Shown: positions 25,285-34,048, counted from the first letter of the stretch. The stretch: 64,000 nucleotides of DNA from Bacillota bacterium (GCA_023429995.1 JAEZCE010000035.1:163501-227500), one strand, 5' to 3'. Program-made: numbers and translations. Notes: generated from the letters alone by a model not told the origin.

Positions 25285-26358
25285 TTGTCTCAGGAAACGG
25301 ATATGACCACAATGCGCAATGAGATTGGAGAACAACCTGAGGTTTTAAAGAATGCCATTCAAAAGAATCAGGTCGGTTTGGCGCTCATCAGACGCGAGAT
25401 AGTCCCACGGATTACCAGCGGTGAAATCGACCATGTACTCGTCGTCGCCCGGGGAAGTTCCGATAACGCTGCGACTGTGGGCAAATATATATTGGAGACC
25501 CGGACCGGAGTGCCGGTTTCTTTGGCCGCTCCTTCTGTTGTCAACCTTTATCAGGCTACCCTTCATTTGTCCAAAACGTTAGTTATCGGGGTTTCTCAGT
25601 CCGGCAAGACCAACGAAGTGGTTGAGTTCATGGATAAAGTGAAGGCTTCGGCCGGTTATACTATCGGCATTACCAATATGAGCGATTCCGAGTTAACCCG
25701 TTTGGGATTGAACAACATCTTGCTGTGTCATGCCGGTATCGAAAAAGCGGTGGCAGCCACCAAATCTTTCTCCAGCACCATGATGCTGTTTTATGGATTG
25801 GCTTTAGCTCTTGCCGGCCTGGAAGGGTTTGAGGAAGAATTGGCAGAGGTACCCGAATGGGTGCGCCAGGCCCTGGATTTGGAGCAGCAGATCATTACGG
25901 CAGCCCATTGGCTTGCTTCCAAAGATGAATGTGTAATCCTGGCCCGGGGATATAATTATCCGGTAGCTCTGGAAGCCGGTTTAAAATTACAGGAATCAGC
26001 TTACATCCGGGCTAAATCATTTTCGGGAGCCGATTTTCAACATGGCCCCTTGGCGGTGACCCAAGCGGGAGTTCCCTTTATCATTTTCAAAGCTTCCGGT
26101 CCCAGTTACCAGGGATTGGATTGGCTGGACCATGATATAGCGGCCAAGGGTGGCGAGGTGACGGTTTTTTCGTCTGAAGCGGAAGAGAGCGAAGGAGAGG
26201 CAAATCGAAGGGTGATTAAAGTCCCCTATTGTCAGGAATGGCTCTCGCCGTTTGTTTTTACAACGATCAGTCAATTGTTGGCTTATCATACGGCCCGCAT
26301 CCGGGGAATCAACCCCAATGCTCCCAGGTGGCTGCATAAGGTGACCGCAACGGTGTAA
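25285..26358 (+). CDS. SIS-domain sugar-phosphate protein (GlmS-isomerase/NagB-II type)
   Basis: 357 residues with two SIS domains and no glutaminase domain. The N-terminus QETDMTTMRNEIGEQPEVL is the family's usual opening. The first SIS domain holds ARGSSDNAATVGKYILE and GVSQSGKTNEVVEF; the second holds ARGYNYPVALEAGLKLQESA, FSGADFQHGPLAV. The end NPNAPRWLHKVTATV is typical. Such proteins act as glucosamine-6-phosphate deaminases or related amino-sugar isomerases. A second deaminase in the same operon suggests two related substrates or a sugar other than GlcN-6-P. It starts at TTG 25285 after GGGGAG. Confidence 0.85.
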   Translation: MSQETDMTTMRNEIGEQPEVLKNAIQKNQVGLALIRREIVPRITSGEIDHVLVVARGSSDNAATVGKYILETRTGVPVSLAAPSVVNLYQATLHLSKTLVIGVSQSGKTNEVVEFMDKVKASAGYTIGITNMSDSELTRLGLNNILLCHAGIEKAVAATKSFSSTMMLFYGLALALAGLEGFEEELAEVPEWVRQALDLEQQIITAAHWLASKDECVILARGYNYPVALEAGLKLQESAYIRAKSFSGADFQHGPLAVTQAGVPFIIFKASGPSYQGLDWLDHDIAAKGGEVTVFSSEAEESEGEANRRVIKVPYCQEWLSPFVFTTISQLLAYHTARIRGINPNAPRWLHKVTATV

Positions 26359-26386
26359 AGGCAATGAATGGAAAATTGGGTTTGGG

Positions 26387-27466
26387 TTATAACTTTTTGA
26401 TGAAGCGGAGAAAACGGCAACAGCGGTAATAAAACCAAGCTGCGGAGCCCCCCGTTTGCAGCAGCGATTGGGAGATCTCCCGTATCTCTCTGGTGAGAGC
26501 CTTGGGATCGGAAAGATACATCGCCAGTAAACCGATGATAACGGTTTGATGAAATTTGGGAAAAGGAAGCCCGGAAGATCTTTTTAGGGATTCCTTAATG
26601 AACAGGGATAGCCGCTCTTGGCATTCCCTTTTGTTTTTGTAGTAACCGGTAAAATTTAAATCGCCCATGGTCCGGTCTTCCCGGGCATCGATAAAGTAAT
26701 CGAGTAAGATGTGCAAACCATCGATCCAGGGAAAATAAGCAGATTGGATCCGGTCAACCGTTTCTCCGCTCAGCGACTCTTGAGAGGCTGCCGCGGTCAA
26801 AAGGAAAATTCCCAAGGTTGATCCGGTGGCTGCCGAAAATTCCCACCAGGTAATATCCGGATATTGAGCCTGACAAGTTTGGGCAGACCGTTTTAATGCC
26901 TTTTCCCGCAAGGCCTTATCGATATGCTTTAAAGATTGTAAATCGGTATATAATTTGATCTGATGTTTCAGGCTGGGGATAATTAGCCGGAGCGCGGGCG
27001 ATTTCGATAGCTGGGTCCGGCATTCCTTTACCAATAGTCTCAAATAACCCGGATCGTTTTGATAGGGGTAATACCGGTAGTAATCGTGCAGCTCCTCTCC
27101 GGGATCGGCCGCGTCGGAGAGGGCCAGGTGCAGTTGGCGAAAGGATTTTTCATCCTCGATACCGGCCCGGTCGCAGAGATTATCCAGATAATCGCTGATG
27201 GTCTGAAAAGCGACGATGAAACTGACCATGTTTTCGGAATCGGACACTCCCGGGTACAGAGAGTAAACGGCGCCGCCCAGAGCATGAAACCTCTTGGCTT
27301 TGATACTGGCCAAGGCCTGCCGGCGAAGTTCCGGATCGGGAATTTTTCCGGCTAAGGAAGCCCAGTGGGTTAATTCTTTCTTCACTTGCGGAAAGGTTTG
27401 CGCCACGAATTGGGTAACCAGGTGAATTCCATGAGAGTAGCTTGGGTTTTGAAAATGTTTTTTCAT
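26387..27466 (-). CDS. ytpB: Tetraprenyl-beta-curcumene synthase-like terpene synthase (DUF2600)
   Basis: About 359 residues. The pattern follows the Bacillus YtpB family of large terpene synthases that cyclise a C35 polyprenyl diphosphate: YPGVSDSENMVSFIVAFQTI, SDYLDNLCDR (Asp-rich motif), DYYRYYPYQNDPGYLRLLV, WWEFSAATGSTLGIFLL, YFPWIDGLHILLDYFIDARED and NFTGYYKN. Metal-binding Asp residues are visible in DYLDNLCD and in DGLHILLDYFID. The start is unsettled among ATGs at 27466, 27472 and 27496. It is transcribed away from tyrS. It may use the product of the polyprenyl synthase at 18 kb to make sesquarterpenes. Confidence 0.85.
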   Translation of the reverse strand: MKKHFQNPSYSHGIHLVTQFVAQTFPQVKKELTHWASLAGKIPDPELRRQALASIKAKRFHALGGAVYSLYPGVSDSENMVSFIVAFQTISDYLDNLCDRAGIEDEKSFRQLHLALSDAADPGEELHDYYRYYPYQNDPGYLRLLVKECRTQLSKSPALRLIIPSLKHQIKLYTDLQSLKHIDKALREKALKRSAQTCQAQYPDITWWEFSAATGSTLGIFLLTAAASQESLSGETVDRIQSAYFPWIDGLHILLDYFIDAREDRTMGDLNFTGYYKNKRECQERLSLFIKESLKRSSGLPFPKFHQTVIIGLLAMYLSDPKALTREIREISQSLLQTGGSAAWFYYRCCRFLRFIKKL

Positions 27467-27560
27467 AATCATTCCATTCCACAGAAAGCTGTTCAAATTC
27501 CTGCCGGTAAATTAATTTTATCCAGAGAACCCTCAAGATAATCCGCTGACTTTAAGGGCC

Positions 27561-27589
27561 TTGTTGTTTGCTTGGTTTCATGTTATAAT
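27561..27589 (+). promoter_or_regulatory. Promoter of the tyrS T-box transcript
   Basis: TTGTTG (27561-27566), 17-base spacer, TATAAT (27584-27589), just before the start of the leader RNA. Confidence 0.7.
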
Positions 27590-27595
27590 TCCTTT

Positions 27596-27910
27596 CAAAG
27601 GCAATGAAGGAGCATAACGAAATTTACCCTTGCGGAATTTCGTCCTATAAACCCGCTGTAGTGACAGCAGAGATTGGGTGTTTTCGGTGCAAACCCAACG
27701 GATGCGGCAGGTGAAATACTCTCCGGAGCCTCCGGCTGAAATAGCGTCTGGATTCGACATAGTCCGGGCGTTTCGATAGGCTGAGACGGTCCGCCCGTTA
27801 CAGCGGTTCAAGGTGCGTTGCTGGAGAGCGAATGGTTACTCCGGTGGCGCATAAATTAAGGTGGTACCACGAGACCTCGTCCTTAAGTTGGGATGGAGGT
27901 TTTTTTGTTT
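27596..27910 (+). ncRNA. T-box leader, tyrosine-specific
   Basis: Senses uncharged tRNA-Tyr and lets transcription continue into tyrS. Stem I elements are visible: AGAGA (about 27670), GGTGCAAACCC in the distal loop and GGTGAAA before the specifier codon TAC (27717-27719). The T-box itself is AAGGTGGTACCACG (27858-27871), followed by an intrinsic terminator. The Tyr specifier agrees with the downstream gene. Confidence 0.92.
27874..27907 (+). terminator. T-box-controlled terminator
   Basis: ACCTCGTCC (27874-27882) pairs with GGATGGAGGT (27891-27900), followed by seven T. It competes with the antiterminator that includes the T-box sequence. Confidence 0.85.
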
Positions 27911-27914
27911 TGTT

Positions 27915-28075
27915 AGGAGCCGGAATCCAGAAGTCAGCAGCCAGGAGAAAAGAAAGGTTCTTGGCTGTGTTAAGAATTAGGACCTATCATTTTAAATTAA
28001 TCTTATTCACCGGTTGACCGAATTTAAAATGGACTGTTAGGCCAAAACTCCTGACTTCTGGCGCCTGTATTTTGA
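27915..28075. repeat. Palindromic repeat element inserted between T-box and tyrS
   Basis: CCAGAAGTCAG (27927-27937) and CTGACTTCTGG (28051-28061) are inverted, as are CATTTTAAATT (27988-27998) and AATTTAAAATG (28021-28031). The CCAGAAGTCAG-type arm resembles dispersed palindromes of other Bacillota genomes. It lengthens the transcribed leader without any gene. Confidence 0.65.
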
Positions 28076-28098
28076 ATTCTAAATTGGGAGGGATTGTA

Positions 28099-29322
28099 AT
28101 GTCAGTCTTTGAAATTTTGCAAGAACGTGGCTTCATTAAACAAACGACCCATCAGGAACCTCTTTTCGAGTTGCTGGAAAAGGAGAAGGTTACTTTCTAT
28201 ATCGGCTTTGATCCGACCGCCGATAGTTTGCATGTCGGCAGTATGTTGCCGATTATGGCTATGGCGCATATGCAAAGGGCCGGCCACCGTCCTATTGCCA
28301 TCCTGGGAGGCGGTACGGCGATGATCGGTGATCCCAGTGGAAAGAGCGAAATGCGGAAGATGATGACCCAGGAAACCATTGCCCATAACGCTTCCTGTTT
28401 TAAAGAACAGTTTTCCAGGTATATTAAATTTGAAAACGACCAAGCCTTGATGGTAAATAACGCCGATTGGTTGTTAGGTTTGAATTATATCGAATTTCTG
28501 CGGGATATCGGCTCTCAGTTTTCTGTTAACCGGATGCTGACTGCCGAATGCTTTAAAACCCGGATGGAAAAAGGTTTGTCATTTATCGAATTTAACTATA
28601 TGTTGTTGCAATCCTACGATTTTTTGGTTTTGTCCCGTAAATACGGTTGTAAACTCCAAATGGGCGGCGATGACCAATGGTCCAATATCTTATACGGCGC
28701 CGATCTAATTCGCCGGTTAGATGGGAAGGAAGCCTACGGAATTACCTTCCCGCTTTTGACGACCAGCAGCGGCCGGAAAATGGGGAAAACCGAAGCCGGG
28801 GCCGTCTGGCTTGACCCCGCTAAAACCAGTCCTTATGATTTTTACCAATATTGGCGGAATACCGATGACCGGGATGTGGAAAGATTTCTGGCATTGTACA
28901 CTTTCTTGCCGATGGATGAAGTTAGAAGACTCGGCGCCTTGAAGGATCAACAAATCAATGAAGCCAAGAAAGTATTGGCTTATGAAGTCACCAAATTGAC
29001 CCATGGCGAGGAGGAAGCTAAAAAGGCAGAACAAGCAGCCGGGGCTTTGTTTGGCGGCGCAGGCAATGAAGAGATGGTTGAGGCGATTGAAATATCCCGG
29101 AGCGAGATGGAAAAAGGAATGGGCATCATCGACTTGGTGGTACTCGCCAAACTGGCCCCTACCCGCAGTGAGTCTAAACGCCTGGTGGCTCAGGGCGGTA
29201 TCGCTTTATTCGATCAAAAGGTAAGCGATTTAAACCGGATGGTTGAAATGAAAGACTTCAAAGATGACAAACTGACTCTTAAAAAAGGGAAGAAGGATTT
29301 TCAAGTGATCAAGCTGGTTTAA
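28099..29322 (+). CDS. tyrS: Tyrosyl-tRNA synthetase
   Basis: 407 residues, class I aminoacyl-tRNA synthetase charging tRNA-Tyr. The HIGH-like motif is SLHVGSMLPI, preceded by YIGFDPTADS; QMGGDDQWSNI is the Tyr-binding segment; the KMSKS-like motif is GRKMGKTEAGA. The C-terminus (LAPTRSESKRLVAQGGIAL) is the S4 RNA-binding domain. ATG 28099 with GGGAGG upstream is preferred to an in-frame TTG at 28072. It is under T-box control. Confidence 0.96.
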   Translation: MSVFEILQERGFIKQTTHQEPLFELLEKEKVTFYIGFDPTADSLHVGSMLPIMAMAHMQRAGHRPIAILGGGTAMIGDPSGKSEMRKMMTQETIAHNASCFKEQFSRYIKFENDQALMVNNADWLLGLNYIEFLRDIGSQFSVNRMLTAECFKTRMEKGLSFIEFNYMLLQSYDFLVLSRKYGCKLQMGGDDQWSNILYGADLIRRLDGKEAYGITFPLLTTSSGRKMGKTEAGAVWLDPAKTSPYDFYQYWRNTDDRDVERFLALYTFLPMDEVRRLGALKDQQINEAKKVLAYEVTKLTHGEEEAKKAEQAAGALFGGAGNEEMVEAIEISRSEMEKGMGIIDLVVLAKLAPTRSESKRLVAQGGIALFDQKVSDLNRMVEMKDFKDDKLTLKKGKKDFQVIKLV

Positions 29323-29414
29323 AGGAAAATTTAATGCAGTGTTATAGATTAAAGATTATTATGGGAGTCTTAAATAGGGTGAATGCTTAAAAATTGGGTA
29401 TAGACCTCTCTCTG

Positions 29415-29456
29415 CGCCTTCAATATGAAGGCGAGCTCTCCCCCGTGCGGGGAGAG
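29415..29456. repeat. Double hairpin in the tyrS-Nudix gap
   Basis: CGCCTTC/GAAGGCG (29415-29433) is followed by CTCTCCCC/GGGGAGAG (29436-29456), with no T run after either. Possibly a dispersed repeat; no other feature is seen in 29323-29527. Confidence 0.5.
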
Positions 29457-29527
29457 TAACCGATGCCTTTGCAGTCAAAAATATTATAGAAATCAACAGT
29501 TAAGATTGACTATGAAAGGACATAATT

Positions 29528-29923
29528 TTGGATCAGCTTGTTGTAACTGCTGCATTCATAGAGAAAGATGGCCGCATCTTGATGGCGAAACGATTGCCCA
29601 AGGGAACGGAAGGCGGCAAATGGGAATTTCCCGGGGGAAAGATCGAACCCGGGGAAGATCCGCGCCATTGCATGCAGCGTGAATTAATGGAAGAACTGGG
29701 GATTCAGGTTGAAGTTGACGATGTTTTGGAAGTGGTTTCAACCGTGAAAGAATCGCGCCACCTGATCCTCATTTATTTCGAATGCCGGATTACCGGGGGA
29801 GAGCTTACGGCCATTGAATGTCAGGATTTCAAGTGGTTTGGTCCCTCCGATATCGCAATGTTGGACATGCCGGAGAGCGATCGAAGATTCTGGAATGCTT
29901 GGAAAGCTGCAAAACTGCTCTGA
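29528..29923 (+). CDS. Nudix hydrolase, 8-oxo-dGTP diphosphatase (MutT) type
   Basis: 131 residues. VTAAFIEKDGRILMAKR leads to GGKWEFPGGKIEPGED and RELMEELGI, the complete Nudix box (GX5EX7REUXEEXGU). KWEFPGGK before the box is characteristic of MutT enzymes that clean oxidised dGTP from the nucleotide pool. It starts at TTG 29528 after GAAAGGA. It converges on levR. Other nucleoside-triphosphate substrates are possible. Confidence 0.88.
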   Translation: MDQLVVTAAFIEKDGRILMAKRLPKGTEGGKWEFPGGKIEPGEDPRHCMQRELMEELGIQVEVDDVLEVVSTVKESRHLILIYFECRITGGELTAIECQDFKWFGPSDIAMLDMPESDRRFWNAWKAAKLL

Positions 29924-29936
29924 ATAAGCAGATATT

Positions 29937-32609
29937 CTATCTATTATTTTTTGGATTGAAATAAACCATCAGATGGCAGATTTCATCATCGGAGATTTTG
30001 ATTTGATATTGTCTCTCCAATTCCTGGCATTCTTTTTCTATCAAACTGTAAAGCCGGGGATTTTCTTTGATAAAGGGTTCTTTTTCCTTAAATGGTTCGA
30101 TACTTCCGCCGCTCTTAAGCCTATCGACCATACAGCCCAAATGCATGGCGATACCAATTAAAACACTGGTAGCTATTTTGAACTGTATAGTTTCCTCCAT
30201 GTGTCGGATAAACATCTTTATCCCCTTGATAACCAAATCACCGTCGATGTTCTGTAGATGGTTGTTAAAAGTGTCGCCGATTTTGAGATAAGCGGTTTCG
30301 ACGTCAATTAGCTTTTGTATGTCCGGCAAGGCGCTTTGGTTCAGAATTTGATCGATGCTATACTGGGGAACATCTGTAGGGACTTTGAACGAACCCACCA
30401 CGCAAATTAAGCGGCAATCTTCTTTGATATTTTTAAGTTTGGTTTCGATATTTTCGTTTCCGATGATGCCAATCGGAATCATTTTAACTGGAATATCGTT
30501 ATAGATTAATTGCTTTTCAAGGATGCTTTTGATAACTTCGGCTCCACCGTCTCCGGTTGTACACACGGCGGCAATCGCTAAAGTTTCTTCCTTGTTCATC
30601 TTGGAGGACGAGAGATAATTATTTTCTAAAAACTCATTGACCCGTAAAGTATCTTCATAAACATCATCCAGGGAATAACCGAGCATGGCTTTTCGAGTAG
30701 CTTCAATGACATGTAAAGTACTGACCAGAGGAATGGTTTTGGTCCGGATACGGAAATCCTTGGCGACTTCTTCGCCGAAGTTGGTGAGAGAACCCATGTC
30801 CACTAAGAACAAGATATCAGCCTGGACCATCGCTTCTTTCAAATAATTTTTTAATTTTTCTATCACTTGTTGGGGCTGTTCATCTAATGGCGCGTTGATT
30901 CCAACGGCGTATCTTACACCCAGCAATTGATTGGCTGTCTCGGCCATTGAAGTTGCTGTGGTAGAGCCGTGGGCGATGATGATGATTTTTACGCTATTTT
31001 TTGGTTCCTGGATATTTCCTTCATGATACACAAAAAACATGGCTAAAAAGCCGGCTTCGTCGATGGGCATGGTGATATCCAGAACTCGGCTGATGATTTT
31101 AAGACAATCCACTGCTGTAGTGAATTCTTCGCTATATTGGGTCCGGATCTTATGGAATTGGGGGTTGATGATTTTTTTACCCCGTTTGATGCGCTCAATG
31201 GAATTGGAAATGTGAACTGCCATTCCATAATGGATCTGAGTGCTGAAGATTTTTCCCAGCTTTTCCTCGCTAAACCGGATAATTTCTTCAACCACCCGGA
31301 TAATATCGTGACTAACGATTTTTTCGAGATTGGAAAAATCAATTCGCTGATTTACGTTCTGGAGATAGAAAGAAAAATATTCCTGGATATCTTTCTCCAT
31401 TTCCTGCTCCAAGACTTCGTTACTGACACCCCGGCCTTTGAGCTCACGCACGCGGAGGTCAATCATATCGTAAATATTATCCTGATCTTCTTCAAAAAGA
31501 ACGTTTTCCTCGTAACTGTCAAAGATGCAATATCTTTTGTTAATTCCAATCAGTTTGGTCCATAATTGGCGGTGTTCGGTTTCCATATATAAGCCTTCGC
31601 GGATGTACGCCGGGAGATCGGTACTGTTTATTTTGACAAGGTCTTTTTTATTCGATATCAAATCAGCATAAGCTTTGGCGCATGCCAGTTGGATATCGGT
31701 TTTTAATTGGCCGACGTTATTGAGACAGTGATAGCTTAAGAATGACTTCATGGAATTAATTGAAACCGAAATGGGTTTACCAAGCCGGGAAGATTCCTCA
31801 CGAAAAAATTGACTGATGAGATTAAACCGTTCCTCCATGTTTCGTTCATGCAGATTCGGTATTCGGATAATCATAGGGATCCTGCGGGTAAATGTTTTCA
31901 ATAAAGCGGAGTCAGGATCTTCGGTTGTGGCGGAGATGATCAGGGTTTTGGAAGCCCTTTCGCCATCAGTTTCCCCCAGTCTCCGATATTTTCCCGTATC
32001 CATAAAGGAAAAAAACATTTCCTGCCCTTCCGGGGGGAGACGGTGGACTTCATCCAAAAACAACACACCTTCGTGGGCTTTCTCGATGAGACCGGCCTTA
32101 TCACTGTCGGCTCCCGTATAAGATCCTTTTCGGGCGCCGAATAATTGGCTAAGCAGCAATTGGGGATTGTTGGCATAATCGGCGCAGTTGAAAACGATAA
32201 AAGGTGAGGCTTCCGGCATCCGTTTCATTTCAACGGCGTATTGGTGGATAAGTCCGGCAAACATCGATTTTCCGGTGCCGGTTTCCCCTAATATGAGGAT
32301 CGGCATGCCTTTTGGAGGATAGAGGACTGCTGCCTTGGCTTGCTCTACGGAAGGAAAGAGGCTGGGATTTCGCGCTGTAAATCGATCCAAAACCGTAGTG
32401 GATGGGTGAGCTTCTTTTGGGGGTATGGCACGGTATAATACCGGTTTTGCCCCCTCTTTTGAGGCTTTTCCTTCGATACATAATTGATTGAGATCGCTAC
32501 TCACATTGGCCCTGATTAATCCGAGACTGTCCGCAAGTTTGTCGGTGGTAATCCCGCTTTCCCCACTAAGTTCAATAAGCTTATCATAAACAATGTCAAT
32601 TCTTTTCAT
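29937..32609 (-). CDS. levR: LevR-type sigma-54 activator with PTS regulation domains
   Basis: 890 residues. The domain order is a short helix-turn-helix start (TTDKLADSLGLIRANVSSDL), an AAA+ domain (Walker A LILGETGTGKSMF near 108-115, sigma-54 contact loop GSYTGAD near 162, Walker B GVLFLDEVHRL), a PRD with MAVHISNSIERIKRGK, an EIIA-Man-like domain with the His motif IIIAHGSTT, and a final PRD with IGIAMHLGCMVDRL. It activates -24/-12 promoters and is tuned by phosphorylation from the PTS. ATG 32609 has GGAGGT eight bases upstream; the upstream ATG at 32624 does not. Two matching promoters lie just beyond it, and rpoN lies at 40 kb. Confidence 0.95.
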   Translation of the reverse strand: MKRIDIVYDKLIELSGESGITTDKLADSLGLIRANVSSDLNQLCIEGKASKEGAKPVLYRAIPPKEAHPSTTVLDRFTARNPSLFPSVEQAKAAVLYPPKGMPILILGETGTGKSMFAGLIHQYAVEMKRMPEASPFIVFNCADYANNPQLLLSQLFGARKGSYTGADSDKAGLIEKAHEGVLFLDEVHRLPPEGQEMFFSFMDTGKYRRLGETDGERASKTLIISATTEDPDSALLKTFTRRIPMIIRIPNLHERNMEERFNLISQFFREESSRLGKPISVSINSMKSFLSYHCLNNVGQLKTDIQLACAKAYADLISNKKDLVKINSTDLPAYIREGLYMETEHRQLWTKLIGINKRYCIFDSYEENVLFEEDQDNIYDMIDLRVRELKGRGVSNEVLEQEMEKDIQEYFSFYLQNVNQRIDFSNLEKIVSHDIIRVVEEIIRFSEEKLGKIFSTQIHYGMAVHISNSIERIKRGKKIINPQFHKIRTQYSEEFTTAVDCLKIISRVLDITMPIDEAGFLAMFFVYHEGNIQEPKNSVKIIIIAHGSTTATSMAETANQLLGVRYAVGINAPLDEQPQQVIEKLKNYLKEAMVQADILFLVDMGSLTNFGEEVAKDFRIRTKTIPLVSTLHVIEATRKAMLGYSLDDVYEDTLRVNEFLENNYLSSSKMNKEETLAIAAVCTTGDGGAEVIKSILEKQLIYNDIPVKMIPIGIIGNENIETKLKNIKEDCRLICVVGSFKVPTDVPQYSIDQILNQSALPDIQKLIDVETAYLKIGDTFNNHLQNIDGDLVIKGIKMFIRHMEETIQFKIATSVLIGIAMHLGCMVDRLKSGGSIEPFKEKEPFIKENPRLYSLIEKECQELERQYQIKISDDEICHLMVYFNPKNNR

Positions 32610-32626
32610 GGGGATTACCTCCATTT

Positions 32627-32649
32627 ATCGTTACCATAAGTTTAACGAT
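32627..32649. promoter_or_regulatory. Dyad between levR and the next operon
   Basis: ATCGTTA (32627-32633), nine bases, TAACGAT (32643-32649), a perfect dyad; a wider pair CATGGGGA (32607-32614)/TCCCCATG (32650-32657) surrounds it. Candidate regulator site about 60 bases upstream of the -24 element; the protein bound is unknown. Confidence 0.4.
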
Positions 32650-32707
32650 TCCCCATGGATTTATCAAGTAGTATCCATTGCCACATTTGAAATATAAATC
32701 AAGTGTT

Positions 32708-32725
32708 TTGGCATGTTTTTTGCTT
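32708..32725 (+). promoter_or_regulatory. Sigma-54 (-24/-12) promoter 1
   Basis: TTGGCATGTTTTTTGCTT: GG at 32710-32711 and GC at 32722-32723 with exactly ten bases between, close to the TTGGCACG-N4-TTGCTT consensus. It would start transcription near 32735, ahead of the YczE-like gene. Confidence 0.9.
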
Positions 32726-32874
32726 GATATTTCTTGGTGCGGCAACAACTTGATACTGGAAAATTAAAAAGATCATTGCTATCGTGAGTGAAAGGGTGAA
32801 AAATTATAATTAAAAGAACGACGGTCATAAAAATTGTCTTCAATATTATTTCAGCATGCATAACAGCATTTGGG

Positions 32875-33456
32875 GTGGCATTGTTTTTAAAATGCAGATT
32901 GGGATCGGATCCCATTACTGTATGGCTGGACGGTTTGCATCATACCTTTGCAATACCTTACGGGAACGCTTCAATATTATATAATGTGCTTTTTTTGATC
33001 TTCGCGATGATTGTTGCGCGGAAACATATTTTTATCGGCACGGTTATTGCTTCATTGTCGTGCGGGCCCTTTCTGAATTGGTTTGATGCAATCATACCCA
33101 ACACAATAGCGGCAATGCCGTTCGTGAACCGGCTGGGATTGGTGATCATCGGGGAAGTGATTTTATGTCTTGGAATGGGATTAACGACGGCGACCCGCTT
33201 TGGGATTACCACTGTTGATGCTATTTGCTTTGCAGTCTCTGAGAAGAGCGGTATTCAATACCGCTGGTTACGAATCAGCGCCGATTTTCTTTATACCCTT
33301 ATTGGAGTGTTGATGGGGGGGATTATTGGCGTTGGAACCATCCTTTCCATCGTTTTAACCGGGAATTTAATGGTTCCGGTCATGAAGTTTTATAATCGCA
33401 CCCTACTGAAGTATTTTGACATCGCCAATCCCCTGAATGAAGTGAAGAAAAAATAA
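32875..33456 (+). CDS. YczE/YyaS-family integral membrane protein
   Basis: At least 193 residues with five or so helices, of the DUF6198/YczE type. The segment GVALFLKCRLGSDPITVWLDGL is the conserved first part, then GLTTATRFGITTVDAIC. From the GTG at 32875 the first membrane helix would be cut. The frame is open back to 32800 and encodes KIVFNIISACITAFG, so the real start is probably a non-standard codon (ATT 32803 or 32809) behind AAAGGGTG. It is the first gene after a sigma-54 promoter and so under LevR control. Function unknown; perhaps transport of a breakdown product. Confidence 0.8.
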   Translation: MALFLKCRLGSDPITVWLDGLHHTFAIPYGNASILYNVLFLIFAMIVARKHIFIGTVIASLSCGPFLNWFDAIIPNTIAAMPFVNRLGLVIIGEVILCLGMGLTTATRFGITTVDAICFAVSEKSGIQYRWLRISADFLYTLIGVLMGGIIGVGTILSIVLTGNLMVPVMKFYNRTLLKYFDIANPLNEVKKK

Positions 33457-33550
33457 AATGATGAATGAACGTTTAAAATCCCTTGGATGCTGAAATAAGT
33501 GATTTTTTTGGTAACCGGCTTGCCATGTTAATTTGAATTTAAAAAGTGTT

Positions 33551-33568
33551 TTGGCATGCTTTTTGCTT
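33551..33568 (+). promoter_or_regulatory. Sigma-54 (-24/-12) promoter 2
   Basis: TTGGCATGCTTTTTGCTT: GG 33553-33554, GC 33565-33566, ten bases apart. It shares 17 of 18 positions with promoter 1. It drives the PTS operon that starts at 33719. Confidence 0.9.
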
Positions 33569-33718
33569 TAAAAAATAACTGGGTGGGTAAATAATCCGGA
33601 GTTGAGAAAGAGTTTTTCACTTTCGATTCAATTTCTCAACAATTCCAGCGGATTTTATGGATGGAACGGATAATTACCCGATAACCGAAAAATAAGGGAA
33701 ATTAAAAGGGGAGTGGAT

Positions 33719-34030
33719 ATGAAAAAACCAAATGTGCTATTGGTATGTGGTTCCGGGGCGTCAAGCGGGTTTATGGCTGCCAACATCCGAAAAGCAGCTG
33801 CAGCAAAAGGAATTGAGATTACTGTGAATGCCAGAAGTGAATCGGAAATTGAAAATTATATTGACGAGATTGATTGTTTGATGGTAGGACCCCATTTGGC
33901 CTATATTTTGGATGAGGTAGATGAGTTAATCGCCGGTAGAAATATAAAGGTTGCCCGGATGAAACCGGAATATTATGCAACTTTAAACGGTGAAATGGCG
34001 CTCGCACATATTTTGTCATTATTTCAATAA
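33719..34030 (+). CDS. PTS lactose/cellobiose-family EIIB
   Basis: 103 residues. The N-terminus KKPNVLLVCGSGASSGFMA has the phosphorylated Cys in the family's characteristic P-loop, followed by IRKAAAAKGI and VGPHLAYILDEVDEL. It takes phosphate from EIIA and passes it to the sugar. ATG 33719 with AGGGGAG upstream is chosen over the GTG at 33713, which lies inside that site. First gene of the LevR-controlled operon. Confidence 0.93.
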   Translation: MKKPNVLLVCGSGASSGFMAANIRKAAAAKGIEITVNARSESEIENYIDEIDCLMVGPHLAYILDEVDELIAGRNIKVARMKPEYYATLNGEMALAHILSLFQ

Positions 34031-34048
34031 GGGAAGGGATATGAAAAG

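Noticed and set aside
27578..27811. Small minus-strand frame across the T-box
   Set aside because: It lies opposite a structured leader RNA with clear stem I, specifier and T-box elements.
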